A stretch of DNA of 64,000 bases from Pyrus communis (GCF_963583255.1 NC_084803.1:20230428-20294427), one strand, 5' to 3'; shown: positions 11,011 through 24,628, counted from the stretch's first letter. The notes: generated from the sequence alone by a model not told the origin. Numbers and translations: made by a program.

Positions 11011-11814
11011 TTAGTGAATTTTTAATGGCTTACGATAACACCCATTTTTTGACACATTTTGTATATCCCACTCCATAACTTTTTTCAAAGATCCAAACCA
11101 TTTATCTTTTAGAACTGCTCTAAAAATTATGTCCATAAAAATTACCTAAATCGGAAATCATATGACAATTGAATTAAAGATAGTTACTTTAATGTTTACT
11201 TGCAAAACTATACTCATCAACTTTATTCACTACAAATAAATGTTTTTAACAATTTTAAATTTGCCTAATTTTTTGCAGTACTAAATTGAATGATATTAAA
11301 GACTATCTATGACTGATATATGATATACCAATACAATAGAGTTATAATAGGACTAATTGCTAACTGATATAGTATAGCACTCTTTGAGAACACTGCTACA
11401 GTAATAGTGGTATTTGAGAGCATTTCCCAAATCAATTTGATACATGTATATGTGTGTGTTTCGTTCATTCACATTCGGTCTCACATTTTCATGAGACCTC
11501 CATTTTTAACAAACAACAAAATCATCTGCCGTTACCGTTAAAAAGAATTGGAACCTCATGACCCGTCTTGACACCGACTCCAAACCTCGATGGTGTACGA
11601 TGTAGTTAGCTTAGCTCAAAGGAAACAAGGGAAAAACTACGGTGGCAAACAATAATGTCCCAAAAAGTGAAAAGATAGTGAAATATTGAAAATGTATAAT
11701 ATAACAAGTATGTATTGTGAATTAAAATTGCAGGTCAAATTTATTGTGATGAACAATAACAAATGCAGAAGCACAGAAAATAACAATTACAAATTTATTA
11801 TCCAAGGGAGCCTG
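11011..11814. other. Intergenic, no gene recognised
   Basis: AT-rich sequence between the LINE remnant and the likely 3' end of the SRFR1 transcript. No open frame with a recognisable domain and no clear transposon ends were seen. Confidence 0.45.
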
Positions 11815-11960
11815 TACAAGTACAACAAATAAACATACAGCATGCATAACATGTTTACAATGATACAAGTAGGTGTAAGATTTGCAGAAATCTTGCCTCA
11901 AATTGACTCAGTTTCCGTCCGACGAATACCACAAACAATCTTCCCGCTTACAATATTTGG

Positions 11961-12410
11961 CTGCAACCAAGTCAGATTCAGGAAGTCACAACATCGTATC
12001 ACATGATGCGTATTTTATATGTCGGAGCTTCATTTGAATACTTGGATATCCAATATCTAAAGACTGTACAATAAATTAGGCCTCGTTTGGTTCCTTGGAC
12101 TGAATTAGATTGGGTAACTCATAAACTCTTAAGGTGTATTGATTATTGAAGGTTATAAGTGAATGATATTACAATCCCGCCATTTTCGGAGGGATTGGAA
12201 GGGATGAATTTCCGTAATATGTAATCAATTTCCAACCTTCAAATTGGCCACAATTTGTTTCATTTCTTCCGTCGGCTTATCTTGAAATCTAGTGGACGTT
12301 GCAACAGTTGTCCAATCCAGTTCAATCCTAGAAACCAAATGAGCCCTAGTTTTGAGCAATCAGAGAGCTATACTATATTCTCATTAGACCTACTGATGCA
12401 GTGAACTCAC
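11961..12410 (-). other. Predicted 3'-UTR intron of SRFR1
   Basis: Twenty-one bases after the SRFR1 stop the minus strand reads CTGAAGAG then GTGAGTTC, a strong donor at 12410. A strong acceptor, GACTTGGTTGCAG, ends at 11961. The 450-bp interval is AT-rich and contains a MITE. The sequence after the acceptor (11960 down to about 11815) would be the terminal non-coding exon. This is inferred from splice signals only. Confidence 0.5.
12073..12351. mobile_element. hAT-like MITE inside the SRFR1 3' region
   Basis: The left end TAGGCCTCGTTTGGTTCC pairs with the right end GAAACCAAATGAGCCCTA as an imperfect inverted repeat, with no coding capacity between. TAGG-type ends of this kind are common among plant hAT MITEs. 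A clean 8-bp target duplication was not found, so the boundaries are approximate. Confidence 0.6.
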
Positions 12411-12431
12411 CTCTTCAGGACTTTTAGAAGC

Positions 12432-15400
12432 TCAGTCATTGTAAGTGCTCAGAGCAGCAACAACTGAACCGGTTGTAGCCAGAGTTGATTGCACATCAGG
12501 ATGATCTTTCCAGGATGTCGTTGACTTCAGACACGGATACAACCAAGTCTTCATCAAATTAACAAACGAGTCCGGATCAGAGTTCAGAATGGCTTCCCAA
12601 TCTACCTGTAAACCTTGTGGGATATTTCCTATGAACTCCATATTAGCAGCAAGAAATAATCCGAGCATAACAACAAACCCAACAGCTGCAGAGCCTCTTG
12701 AAAGAGGCATAAAATTGTACCTGAAAGACAATTACGTATGGATGTAGTCTTTATTTAGATCTATATATTTTTGGAAAGACAAACATGCCATATATATGCA
12801 ACAAGGTTAAATGATATACCAATAATACGTCATCCTTAAAATCGCATCTCTCACATTTTCAAGCACGGTGAATTCATTAGATCCATAATTTTCACCGCAA
12901 TAAGCATTGCATATAGCCTGCCAATACATAGTCAATGCTTGCAAACATTAGTAATCTGTTCAATCAAACGATTTGAAATAAAAATAAAATATGCCAACAG
13001 GGATTGTTGATACTCCAAGTGAATGACAAACATTAGTATAAACAAATCGTTTTTTTGAGTAAACATTAGTAATTTGTTCAATCAAACGATTTGAAATAAA
13101 AATAAAATATGCCAACAGGGATTGTTGATACTCCAAGTGAAGGACAAACATTAGTATAAACAAATCGTTTTTTTAGCACCTCCAGCTAAAAGAATCTGCC
13201 CAATGGAACCAGCCTAAAGTCCATTCTATCCACAGGACTCACCATGAAAGAAATAGTAAAATGTGGGACTGCATCTTAAGGTTCTGCTTAAGCATGATAT
13301 ATGGTGGCTAAATGTAAGGTATATCTCGAGCACATATTTCTGCTTACATATTTAATTAACCTAGCGTTAGCAGTCTGAAATGAGAAAAAAGTATATCAGG
13401 AATGTGGGATTACTCGGATTTAGAGTCCTGCATAATCCAAGAAGGATTTGTGGTAATTCTGAGAAGGCATCAGTTTTGAACAATATGAAAAATGAGAGTT
13501 CACAAGGTTTGCAGACATGTAAGAGAGGAATAACACTTCAGAGCATGTTTTGTTTCATGGCTCAGTCTAGGTTTCAGGTTGGAATCCATTGGATGTAGGA
13601 TTAGCAAAATCAAATTCAGATATACTCTATGCAAGATCTGGTACAAGCATTTCACTGGCCAACACAATGCTTCGGAGATGCTGTACATACAAACTAGGGG
13701 ATGGTAAGACATACTTCTCATGTCTCATATTGCGCATCTGTTCTTCCCATACAAATATACAAATGTATTGCTCATATCAAGGATCCCCAGAAACAAATAT
13801 ATAAATGTATGGATAGAAATACAATAAAATTTATTGGCTCACATAGAAGGGTGTAGGGTAACTTACTTCCCATGCCTTCGCCATTTCTGCATCAAACTCA
13901 TCCCACCTTGAAGGCGTACAAGGTGTTCTGATTGCAAAGTCATATTTGTTCTCCCCCCTGGAATAGTCAGTTGATGCATCCAGAAATTGAAAAACGGAAA
14001 GAAATAAATAAGATGGAAAAAAAATAAAATAGAAAGGAAAAACAGAAAGTTGTAAGACAAGGAGCTACATTTTTACTAGGGTAATCCTTGTCCCTTCAAG
14101 ATGCCTCCTGAAACAAGCAACCAGTCAGAAATTAGGTGTGACATGGAATTAAAATGTGAGGACGTCAATTTTAACAATATGCAATCTTACCCCTCAAAGG
14201 CAGTACTATCGCACCAAGTAGACAACCAGAAGTCCTCACCAACCACTCTGTATAAATCAGTGCAAGATTTTGCTTGCATAATCTGCACAAATATAAATAT
14301 ACTAGTGAACAACTATTTACATATGAAAGAAAAGACTGTTCAATGAGGGTTATACATGGAGAAGAAAGCAAACAAAATATGAATTAAAAGTGATAATATC
14401 ATTTAGGAAAAGGATAGAGTAGCCTTCGTATCAAAATATAAGATTTACAAGAGTATAAAAAACGCATTGGTGAACTCACATCTTGCAATTTCCCATCCCT
14501 GGATAAATCAATAAGGTTATCGACCTTATTATACACAAATGACCTTTCCTTCATTATAGCCTTGGCGACTTCTAATGTTCTGCCACATTGACAAGTGATG
14601 AGCATTCGAGGAGGGCAATTGTTTGAACAGTTCAATACAAAATGGAACCATTATAGACCTTCACCTTTCAAAATTTGGGAAGTAGCGAACAACTTTTGCT
14701 TGTCCAAGGATCAATGGTGTATGAGACCCAAATCCAGCATTAAACTCTTCACTGAGTTGGGTAGAAGAAATCCAGGTTCACATTAGATGACAACATAGAA
14801 GAATATTTTACTATCTTATTTAACCATTAAAATGGAAATCAGAATGAAATTCAATCCACAAATGATCTCCAGTGGCTATTGAGCATGGAAATGATTCACA
14901 TATAACAATCACATGGAATACCTTAGCTTGTTAATCCACACAACAGGGTCACACGGTTCAGAAATCTGCCGCCATTTGACAGCTATCGAATAAACCTCAT
15001 GCCATGACATCATAGACCGTGCAGATGAATTAGCTTCTGTAATTCCATATGAAGTTGAGGTCTCTGAAGAGCTACTTGTACTGCAACCAGCACCGCCTCT
15101 ATTCTGGCTGGGCAAATTAACTCTTTCCCTTCTCCGGCCTCTCTTACCAAACTTCAAGGTGCTTTTATTATTGGAATATTTCCACTCCGCTTGGAAGGAA
15201 CGCCATGCTTTTGAAACCTTTTGTGCAACCTCAATAACTGCCAATCCTGCCATACGATGCTGGTAGACATAGGATATGAGAAACTTAATAAAAATTTTGG
15301 TTGATTAATTCAAAGCACTTCATGGCAAGGAAAACTAGAAGAAACAATGAAATATATTATATCCTATGCATGTAGAGTTGAAAGTGCAAAACGAGTCAAA

Positions 15401-18400
15401 AGAAGAATGCCAAAAGCCCCAACGTAAAATAACAACCCGTATGAAAAAAGTATAAAAAAAATGCGGAAAAAGTTTACTTGTTTTCTTCTTTACAAAAATA
15501 TGGAAACTGCACAAGTTAAGTTTAACTTGGCTACACCAACACAATAGGTCAAAATTAACAGTTCTCACAGTCAAGTACAGATTTTAGCTCCCTTTTCAAA
15601 ACTTATTTGGAACATGAAAAGTTAATTCTTGTCTTTAAACTGGCTCAAATATAAAAGCTAATTCTCAAATTACCCAACACAAGCATGGTCACTTCTAATC
15701 ATCAATTTGTGTTTGGGACAATGAGGCGAATAAAATGGGTCACGTACAAGATGTTTCAGGTAATAGTGAAACAATTCTTGATGTGCACCTCTGGTGAAAT
15801 GTTTGGCAAATATTTCAACTGAGCAATTTTTTAACAGATGATATACCATTTAGCATCTAGGTATGAGAGAGGAGAAATATCATGGGGCTTGAATGCATTG
15901 CAACATCTGCAGCTTCAAATGAATCTAACTGATCCAGGTTGTTCAATTTTAGGGGAAAAACTAGAGGTGCAACTATTCCTCAGGTAATATGTTTACTTAA
16001 AATGATAAAAAGTTGAAACTCGAAAAAATGGCAAGAAAAAAAAAATTACAATTAAGAAGCCACATCAATAATTGTAGACAAACTTCAAAGTTAATCAAAT
16101 CACCTGACGTCGATTTGGTAAGAAGCCAGGACAGTCATATTGGATTTTCCTTCCAATTGAATCAGCAGCTTGCAGAAGAGCAGCCTTCTGCTTTGTAACT
16201 GGAAAATCTTGCTTTCTAACCTTACCCTTCTTCAAAGATTCACGCAGGGGAGGTTGTCGAAAGACCTTTTCGCATACATTCTTGGGGTGCAATCTCTTGC
16301 ACCAGTACTCCTGAATATTTGATATTGAACAAACAATAAACATAATGTAGGAGAATTTGGAGCAATTGGTTAATGTTCCTTTTGCATATTGATTTATAAG
16401 AGGCTGTGTTTTACCCTCTATTTGGGAAAAGATGGTTGAACTTTATAGCCAAAAGAAAAAGAAGTTTTTAGTGTCCTCTTTGAAAACCATGACTATTAAA
16501 GTGCATTTGGATTAAGGACTTTAAAGTTCCAAGGAACATGAGACTCAAATGTTAAAAATGCAAGAAAAGAAGACTACCAACGACCTACTCAAGCACATTA
16601 CAAAGCTTCTTCTAGCACACCACAAAGAGACCAAAAAAAGGACTTACAAATGACACCTAGAAAGTTGTCATTTCAAAACTCGAAGTTTTCTCAAATGTAC
16701 TGGATCTAGTTATTTTCTTCCTCTATCTAATTGCTGCAGGTCATCCTACCAAATATAGCCCAAGTTCCATGTTACTTTAAAGACCCTAATCCAAACATGC
16801 CATTAAAGTTATAGTTTGAGTTCTTTTTGAATTAATAACTTTTAACATGGTTGGCTTTATAGCCTCTTTGCAGTGGAAAATAGACGATCTTGAGAGTTTC
16901 ATATTTCAGCTTCAATTTCACAATTAGTTGTTTAAAGGACTAGGATAAGGGAATAGCTCCTTTGTATATTTTATATATATCCGATGACATTGTATACTTG
17001 ATGCCTTTTGTGTTATTGTTTACAGTATGCCAATAATGCATGTTATTTGAAGTATAACTGTGCCACACATTGTAAAGTTTCTGATTTGAGAATTGAGACG
17101 CATGCACCTGCTGAAATGGTATGACAAAAAGTAGATGCAAAATTAACACAATGAACTGAGAATCAAGACCAAATATAATTCTCAAGAGATAATACCTTGA
17201 AAAGTGAATCAATATCTCCATCAATATCAAACCAGCAAAATTCACTGTTGATTCTTGATGCTGTGTATAGAGCAACCTCTTTCTGGAAACAAAACAAAAT
17301 AACAAAGTTATAGTTTTAACATGTAAGCAATGAATAGTTTGAGTTCAAGTAAGGCCATCGTCAATCATCAGTTCCCCTTGTGTGGTATTGTGATTTATCA
17401 TGTATACGTTTTCACTCATGAAAGGGATACTACTGTTTCATACTACTTTCATTCAATGTATTTGAAATAACTAAATAAAATGCAATGGAGCAAAGTGTCA
17501 AAGGTTCATCCAAGATATATGCTAGAACATGGAACCGCACGCCAAAAGTTACAGAGTGCACGCTATGAGTCTGGCTCTTTTCACATCAGCACTTACATAG
17601 TTCTTACAAGCAGAAAAATATCAATGCAAGTGCAAGAATATCAACATCAAATAAGCCATATTATTCCAGATCAATTAAACCTGATAAAAAGCAAGGCATT
17701 GCAACACAAACTTCTCCATTGAGTCTAGCTCCAAATCGAGCACAGCGTCGTAGTCCTTGACCTGTGACCAGTACATAACTGAAACATGAATAAATATGCA
17801 GCTGATATTCCTAACCAATCAAAGAAATAACTTCTAATACCGCATGTCCATATTCTCCAAGGGCATGGTAGCAGGATGCCCGCAAATACAAGCACTCAAT
17901 ATTGGCACTCTCAATGCTCAAACCAGTTGACAAATCCTTAATAGCCTTGCTGCACGATAGAATCCAGCAATAAATTACAGACTATTTCAAGGGGTATGAT
18001 TTCACTAACAAGATACCACAAATTTAGTCAGGCATCTCCAAGCAACATTGGCAACTTTTTCATCTATCAATATGGTCAAATGTCATCATCCTTAACATAA
18101 TACTTAATACACCCAATATGTATGGAAACTAGAAGACCAAAAGTATAGTGCCCCACCACAAAAAAGAAAAAATAATAAAATAAAACAAATAAATAATTAT
18201 ACAAGAAAAAGCTATTGTGCCTGTGGACTATTGTAGTGCCTAAGTGGATTGTTGTATCACAAAAAATATATCGTCCTTGCAAGTGATGATCACAATTTAT
18301 TAAATCATCTACATATGATCAAAGACAACGGTAATATCCATATCCATAAATCATTTATGCTTCAGAAGGTCATGCAAACATGTTAGTAGTAATATGGTTA

Positions 18401-21400
18401 ATGGACTACATGTCAATCATTGAAACCAAATATATGATTTGGTAGAACGCACCTGTGTTCTCCCATCCCATGGAGCAGTAGTCCACGCAAATGATATGCT
18501 TTGGCAAACCTTTCAGATTTAGACAGAGAAAAAATCTCCAGTGTTAACACCAGGCACCTGAAGGTCAACATGAACATTACAAACACAAATGGCTTAGTTC
18601 AGACAGAAAATGCTCACCTCCCATCAATTTGCAGAGCTTTCTGCAGACATTCCAAAGCCTTGGTTGGGTTTGCCGTATCTTGATAGAACTGAAATAACCA
18701 ACATGCCCAGAAGAATAGTATTTGTAATAAGTTCTAACTGCTTGATTTGTATCATCCAAAATGGCAAGTCCTATTGGCTCTATAGGAGTGAACTAATAAA
18801 CTGCTACCAAGCATCAGTTATGACTTATGAGCCTATCCTTAGATTCTAGTGTATTATATGAGTACCATGTTGACTAACAGAGACATTGTCCCATATTGAT
18901 TCCATGGGACCCTGCCTTTCACCATGAATGATGCCATTGGAATGAGGATATGCAATGAAATGAACCAGACGCACACAAAGCTTTCTCAAACATTAATGGA
19001 AATGCATTTGGCCTTGGTAAACAAAATAATTTGCCATGGATACCTGGGTTAGCTGCAACCATGCTTCAAGAAATTTCGGATCCAGTTGAATTGCTTTCAA
19101 ATGTGCCTCCTCAGCTTTTTTATATTCACCGATAGAGGACAATGCTAAACCCTAGGGAAGTCAATTTCAGTTCAGTCAAGACTCAATAGGACAAGATATA
19201 ATACAGGGAAACCAGTGTGACCAATCACTAGACTAAAGAATCAACAGGAAACCGAATCTTGAAGACTCACCAAATATGTGTACGCAGATGCATTATCCTT
19301 GTCAAGTTTCACGCATGCAGTTAGGTCTTCAACGGCAGTGTAGAATTCCTTGAACTTGAAGTTGGCAATTCCTACAAAAATTAAAATGCTACTGTCATTA
19401 TCCGTCTATAAAAAAAATTAAAAAAAAAAAAAAAAAAAACTCGTTCTTTTGGCTACTAATAAAAATACAGTGAATAGATTTCCCAATATGTGTAGTTCTA
19501 TAGATTTCCCAATATGTGTAGTTCTATCGGCTATTGTGTTATAGTATTGAAATTATCATATAAGTTTAGGTTATCATATAAGTTTCATTTGTTACTCATA
19601 GTACTGAGGTTATCATGCAATAGTCTCTGTCACTTGCATATAAATTTTCATTTAATATAATTAAAGACCTCACAAACTTCAATATCAAGCTTGTACAGCT
19701 ATTAGACTATCAATCTCTCTAGAAAATTGTTTGCCTGCGTCATTCTTAACATCCTAACAGCACTTATTGCATCAGGAAAGACAAAACGAAATACTGAAAT
19801 TCCTGTAATACAATTTCATTTTGTTCATATAAAAGATGAAAGCATTATGTTATAGCCTTTGAAACTGAGTCCTGAGATATGATGATTAATGAAAAGATAT
19901 GGGGTTTGAGCTAGGTACCCCTTTCGTGCAAAATGTCGGCTGAATTTGGTTCAAACTCTAATGCCTTGGACAAATCTTCAATAGCCTGGAATCATGAGGA
20001 AACAAATATGCAAGGCAGTCCTTGTGTCATAACAAAAGAATTTTTCTTATTATTTTACCAATAATTAAGTCGGAGGAACAGTGTACAACCACAATCAAAA
20101 ACATTCATTAGTTAAATTCAGAGATGATACAGCTACATGGAAAGATTGAGATAGCATAAACACCTCAACAAATTCTCCCATGGCAGCTCGTGCTTGTCCT
20201 CTCCGTTTCCATGCCTCACAAGCTGATGGATTTGATTCCATGGCCTGAACAACATAATCAGATCGACTACTTGCAGGTGAAGGTGAAGCCAAAATATTTT
20301 TATTCTTTTGTCAGATATTATTTAGTCAAATACCTTTGTAAAATCAGCTATTGCAGCATCAAGCTCTCGTTGGAATGCATAGGCTGTCCCTCTCCCTATT
20401 AGTGCCTCTGGATAGTTAGGATCCTCTTTCAATATCTGTGCATATAATTATACAAAAATGCAACTGCTCATAAAACTTGCTAATGGCCCCATAGAACAAT
20501 GACCCTCTAGACTTGTTCCCTATCCACAAACAAGAAACAAAGAAGGGAAAAGAACACAAATGGAAGCGGAAGACAATCAAGGAAAAGTATAGATGGGAAG
20601 ACAAACTGAAATTGCCAGAAACTGTTCAGGATGACTGGCATGGAGTGAAGCTTTACCTTGTCAAACATAGATATGGCATGAGCATACTTCCCTTCATTAA
20701 CCTTTAAAAAGTTGCATTATATGTTAAACAGAATATAAGGTTTAAAACGCTGGAAGTTCAACACAAACAATAACTGTGCTCAAACAGACAAACTGTTACC
20801 AAATAAAGGATTATAACATACCTCTGCTATACCTCTTGATAGTCGAAAATCCACACTTATTGACTTGGTCTTTGAAAGTCTAGCAACAGAGAACTTTTTA
20901 CTTCTCTTGGACTCCTCACCAATTTCATGGCGTATATCAGATTTAGTACTTAGTTTAGGGGGTGTGGGAGGAGTTTCTGTTAAATCACTTGATTTGCTAC
21001 AAATCATAGGTAACTTACTGTATGTATCACTTAAATCATTGCATGATTCAGAATGTAATTTATCATTAATATCATGATTCCCATTCATTTGGCTATCAAA
21101 CTTCTTACTCCCTCGGGCTTTATCACCAATTCCATTGGATGCGACAAAATTTCCATTTCCATTAACCTTGCTATGGACCGCGGAGGTAACTGTTGATTCA
21201 CAGCATAATTTTGATTCACCACTCAATTTATTGTGATTCTTATAAGTATCACCAGATTTACCATTAATATGCGGGCTTGCTTCGGACACAAGTTTAGATG
21301 ATGCTGACTCTTTTGCTTGGTTATCATCTCCATTACTTTTGTCCGTCTTTGCAATTGTTAAAAGCTCTCCCAGTTCTAGCAACTGCTTCAGATCTGCACA

Positions 21401-22521
21401 CTGACGCAAGGCATGTTCATAGCCTTGCTCCCAAACCAAAAAAGCATCCTCTTTCCTTCCCAAAGCAGAAAATGCACGGCCTATAGGACAAAAACCAATT
21501 CTAAGATCGCAAAGATGCCTGAGCCCCAAGAGTACTTCATGTCGAATCATAAAACAATCGACTAAGTGCACACCGAGAGTGCACCAGTATGCATGCATCA
21601 CAAAGAGCAACATAATTGTAACAAAATTAACTGTCCTGTTTCAGTGTGTATGCGTGTATATTAATTATGCGAAAAAGTGTACATTCTCTTAAATGTACTT
21701 TCGTATATAATGTCGGGGAGTAAGCTCCTAATTATTGGAATAACCAACTATTAAAAATACATAAAATTTAATTTATAATTCTCACACAGAACCTTCATTA
21801 AATCATCGTTAAGGAACTTCTAGATCATACCAAAAAAAAATCTGGTAAAACAAGGACCGATACAATCAACACCACCGCAAGTCATCTAAATAATGCACTT
21901 GTGATTCCTTAATATCATGCTCACAAATTTTTGGCACTTTTAACTCGGCATCAACTAACCACTCAATCACATATTCTGGTAACACCTAAAATTCAAATTA
22001 AGATGACCTAAAATCTAATCCAAGACCTCTAATTACGAGTAGCTTAACAGTTTCATAATGGGAGCTATAAATATCAGCTAATTACTCCAATTATATCAAA
22101 TTTAAAGAAAACGAAATAAACATTCCAAGTCAAATAAGAGCAGGAATTCGACGAAAATGATCGGAGAAAAACCTTTGAGGATGTAAGCTTGAAGAAGCGC
22201 AGGGTCCAGCTGAAGCGCCCTATCACAGTCCTTAACCACGTGCTTGTGGAGCTCCAATTGGCTGTAACAGAATGCTCTGTTGCTGCAATACACCAACATT
22301 CAGAGCCACGCAAAATCGATCAGAACACAATTCATTTAACAAATGGAAGATCAGCAAGAATCGAACAAGCAAGTGAGAGAGATGGAGAGCGCGGCGGACC
22401 AGATGTCTTGGATGGAAGAAGACTGGGAGAGGAGGGAGTCGATGACTCGGATGGCCTTGGACCAGTCACGTGAGGTGCAGAGCTTGGCGAGCTCCGCCCT
22501 CTCGGCGACGGCGGCAGCCAT
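12432..22521 (-). CDS. SRFR1: SRFR1: TPR protein, negative regulator of effector-triggered immunity
   Basis: Splicing 23 exons with GT/AG borders in matching phases gives 1046 aa, close to Arabidopsis SRFR1 (about 1052). Exons: 22521-22400, 22282-22173, 21480-20822, 20701-20657, 20435-20334, 20244-20164, 19985-19919, 19371-19271, 19151-19044, 18688-18618, 18509-18453, 17949-17841, 17761-17681, 17282-17196, 16310-16104, 15259-14922, 14751-14665, 14579-14480, 14282-14191, 14107-14069, 13957-13867, 12917-12820, 12720-12432. N-terminal TPRs (residues 1-120) are followed by a Ser/Asn/Lys-rich linker (120-280) in exon 3, a second TPR run (298-600), the conserved plant-specific C-terminal region including SQNRGGAGCS, and a hydrophobic segment at about 963-977 (AVGFVVMLGLFLAAN). 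It ends ALSTYND. In the family the protein associates with EDS1, SGT1 and TIR-NB-LRR receptors on microsomal membranes and in the nucleus and dampens their activity. All reading frames are intact. Confidence 0.95.
12943..13174. repeat. 118-bp near-perfect tandem duplication in SRFR1 intron 21
   Basis: The unit beginning AAACATTAGTAATYTGTTCA occurs at 12943 and again at 13061, a period of 118 bp, with only about two mismatches over nearly two full copies. Each copy ends in AAACAAATCGTTTTTTT. It lies within the intron between exons 22 and 21 and does not touch the splice sites. The high identity implies a recent event. Confidence 0.92.
19475..19526. repeat. Perfect 26-bp tandem duplication in SRFR1 intron 7
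   Basis: The 26-bp unit starting TAGATTTCCCAATATGTGTA is present twice, back to back, with no mismatch (19475-19500 and 19501-19526). A long A-run lies nearby at about 19418-19439. Confidence 0.9.
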
Positions 22522-22948
22522 TCTGAGTCGCCGGAGTGAGGGATCGGGATGTCGCGGGAAGTCTCGCGTTTTCTGTGTGTGTTTGATGTGTGTTCCTTTC
22601 TTCGCTTCAACGGCTCAAGCAAGAGGAAAGTGGTGAGGTGGGGGTTAAAGAGGGATAGGGGTAAAGTTGGTAATAGGAAAAAGCTGAGAGTCGAAAACTG
22701 AGAATGGGGCGACTCATAACTAGATGGGCTTGCGTGCCTACACGTCCGATTCGCACGTGTTTCGAAATTTGACGTGATTGGTTGAGCTTTAGCACTTTGT
22801 TTGACATTTTGTACGGCAACAATCCAAAACCAAACCTCTCCATGTCGGCTGGGCCGGACTTTGAATTGGGTTCGTTTGTTCTTTGGAATGTGCTATTCAG
22901 GCCCATTTAGGAACACGTTGCAAGCGGCATCTTTATCACTTGTCAGTC
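22522..22948 (-). promoter_or_regulatory. Upstream region and leader of SRFR1
   Basis: The sequence just before the ATG is GC-richer than its surroundings and carries a CT/CA-rich leader on the minus strand. No clear TATA box is seen, as is common for broadly expressed plant genes. A MACACGTG-like site (GCACGTGTTTCG) lies at about 22754-22765 on the plus strand. No gene is present. Confidence 0.4.
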
Positions 22949-23111
22949 ACTACTACAGTCTAGTGGTATTCCTATTCACTTGTAAGTGAGAGATATTAGG
23001 TTCAAATCTCGTAGATGAAAAATTCAACATCAAATTATGTTGTCAATTGTATGGCTTAGCCGAACTATTTCCCCTTAATATAAAATATATTGTTGTACTA
23101 AGAAAAAAAAA
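22949..23111 (+). mobile_element. tRNA-derived SINE, copy 1
   Basis: The unit opens GTCTAGTGGTATTCC (A-box-like), followed by CACTTGTAAGTGAGAG and AGGTTCAAATCTCG, a good B box. It continues with TATGGCTTAGCC and ends in an A-rich tail. The same order recurs at 33236-33428 (+) and, truncated, at 46515-46605 (-). Internal Pol III boxes plus an A-tail define a plant SINE. Confidence 0.72.
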
Positions 23112-24619
23112 CATCCTTATCACTTGAGTTATAAGTTCCCGTGCAAAGATATACTCATATAAAGGATGGGATATGATTAATTAATACAAACATGAGTGTT
23201 TGGTACTTACATAAAAAATAGTCGCCAAATTAATTAAATAGTCCAGTCTATTTTACACAATCAACACCGTCAGTCTATCCACTCCAAAAAACCGATATTT
23301 TTTAGACCGGAGCTCTAAAACTTGCTGAAAACATAAACACGCATCTACTTTCTCCCTTGTCGTCTTTGAGTTTTCTCCGTTTCTCAAGTTGTTGGTTTCC
23401 TTAAGTTTCCAGTATCTCCTCTCTCAAAATACTTCGGATAATTCAAATAATTTTTTTTAATACAAATGATATAACTACTTTAACTTATATTAAGCGAATA
23501 GTCTGAACCTGAGACGCCACGGGTTGAAAAGGAACGCTCTAACTATCTGAGCAATTTACCACTTACATCCAAACAAGTATTTGGATTAGCATTAATGTTG
23601 AGCAAAGTTGGAGTTGTTTGTCATAAATGAAAATAGATAACCTAATTTAAATCAAACCACATTAAGAAATAATAATACTTGGTACTCCTCAAAATAGTTT
23701 ATGACAGATTCACAAAACTTTGTGCTTATAATCAAATTCATTCATATTAATCACTACCCTCACCACCACAACCACCAACGCCACCCCACCAACATTGTAG
23801 CATTTAGACTCGCACCACCAAACCCCGCTCATTGTATCATATGTGATGACTTGCTTAGGCTACTACCACCCTAGACACGACCAACTTCACCGTTTGAGCC
23901 ACCATCACCTCCACGGGCACCACCATTTCCATACCACCGCTCTCTACCACCATTGCCAGTGCCACCACCCACACCTTCACCGCACCACTATAAGGCCCAA
24001 GTCAAATACATTTTTCTTTACTAACATGTTTAGTACATAAAACTTAACATCATTTTCGTTTTAGTCGTTACACTTGGAAACTCGTTGCCACAGCTACACT
24101 GATTGCGTTTTTTTTCTTCCCCCTTTTTGCTCCCCATTCTATTCGTAGAGGTGGTACTCTGGATCCTTCCTAAATGTTATATGCTTGTATTTTTTAAATA
24201 ATTGCCATGTGAGAGTTGCGTTGTTAGACTATAACGGTATAACTTAAGTTATATATTCCAATAACAATCATTCGATCCATTAATTAATTTTAAAAAGTTG
24301 AGTTTCTAATATAAAATTAATTAATAATATGAGAAATAATCTAGCAACATAGGTAGTAATCTAACTCTTATAAGCCCATGTAACTTGCAAGGTTCTTTAT
24401 TTTCCTGGTGTGATGTGTGAGATTGATACTGTTCATACGTTTTCTCATGTATAACAAATTTTTAAGCCTAATATATGAATAACACATACTAAGTGATGTG
24501 TAACACGTATAGTCATTGAACTTTACAAGCAAGACAATATATTTTGATACAATAAAAATTCCACCAGAAGATCAATTGATAATATAAAACAATCTAATTC
24601 TTTAACTTGTGAGAAGGTC
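23112..24619. other. Intergenic, repeats only
   Basis: Contains a possible second type of tRNA-derived repeat on the minus strand (about 23565-23440: GCTCAGATAGTTAGAGCG then AGGTTCAGACTATTCG and an A-rich end). It also has a CCACCA-rich low-complexity block at 23750-24000, whose His-rich open frame is compositional. No gene was recognised. Confidence 0.45.
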
Positions 24620-24628
24620 TATGTTTTT

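Noticed and set aside
23843..24040. His-rich 65-codon frame
   Set aside because: It is a translation of CCACCA-type low-complexity DNA.
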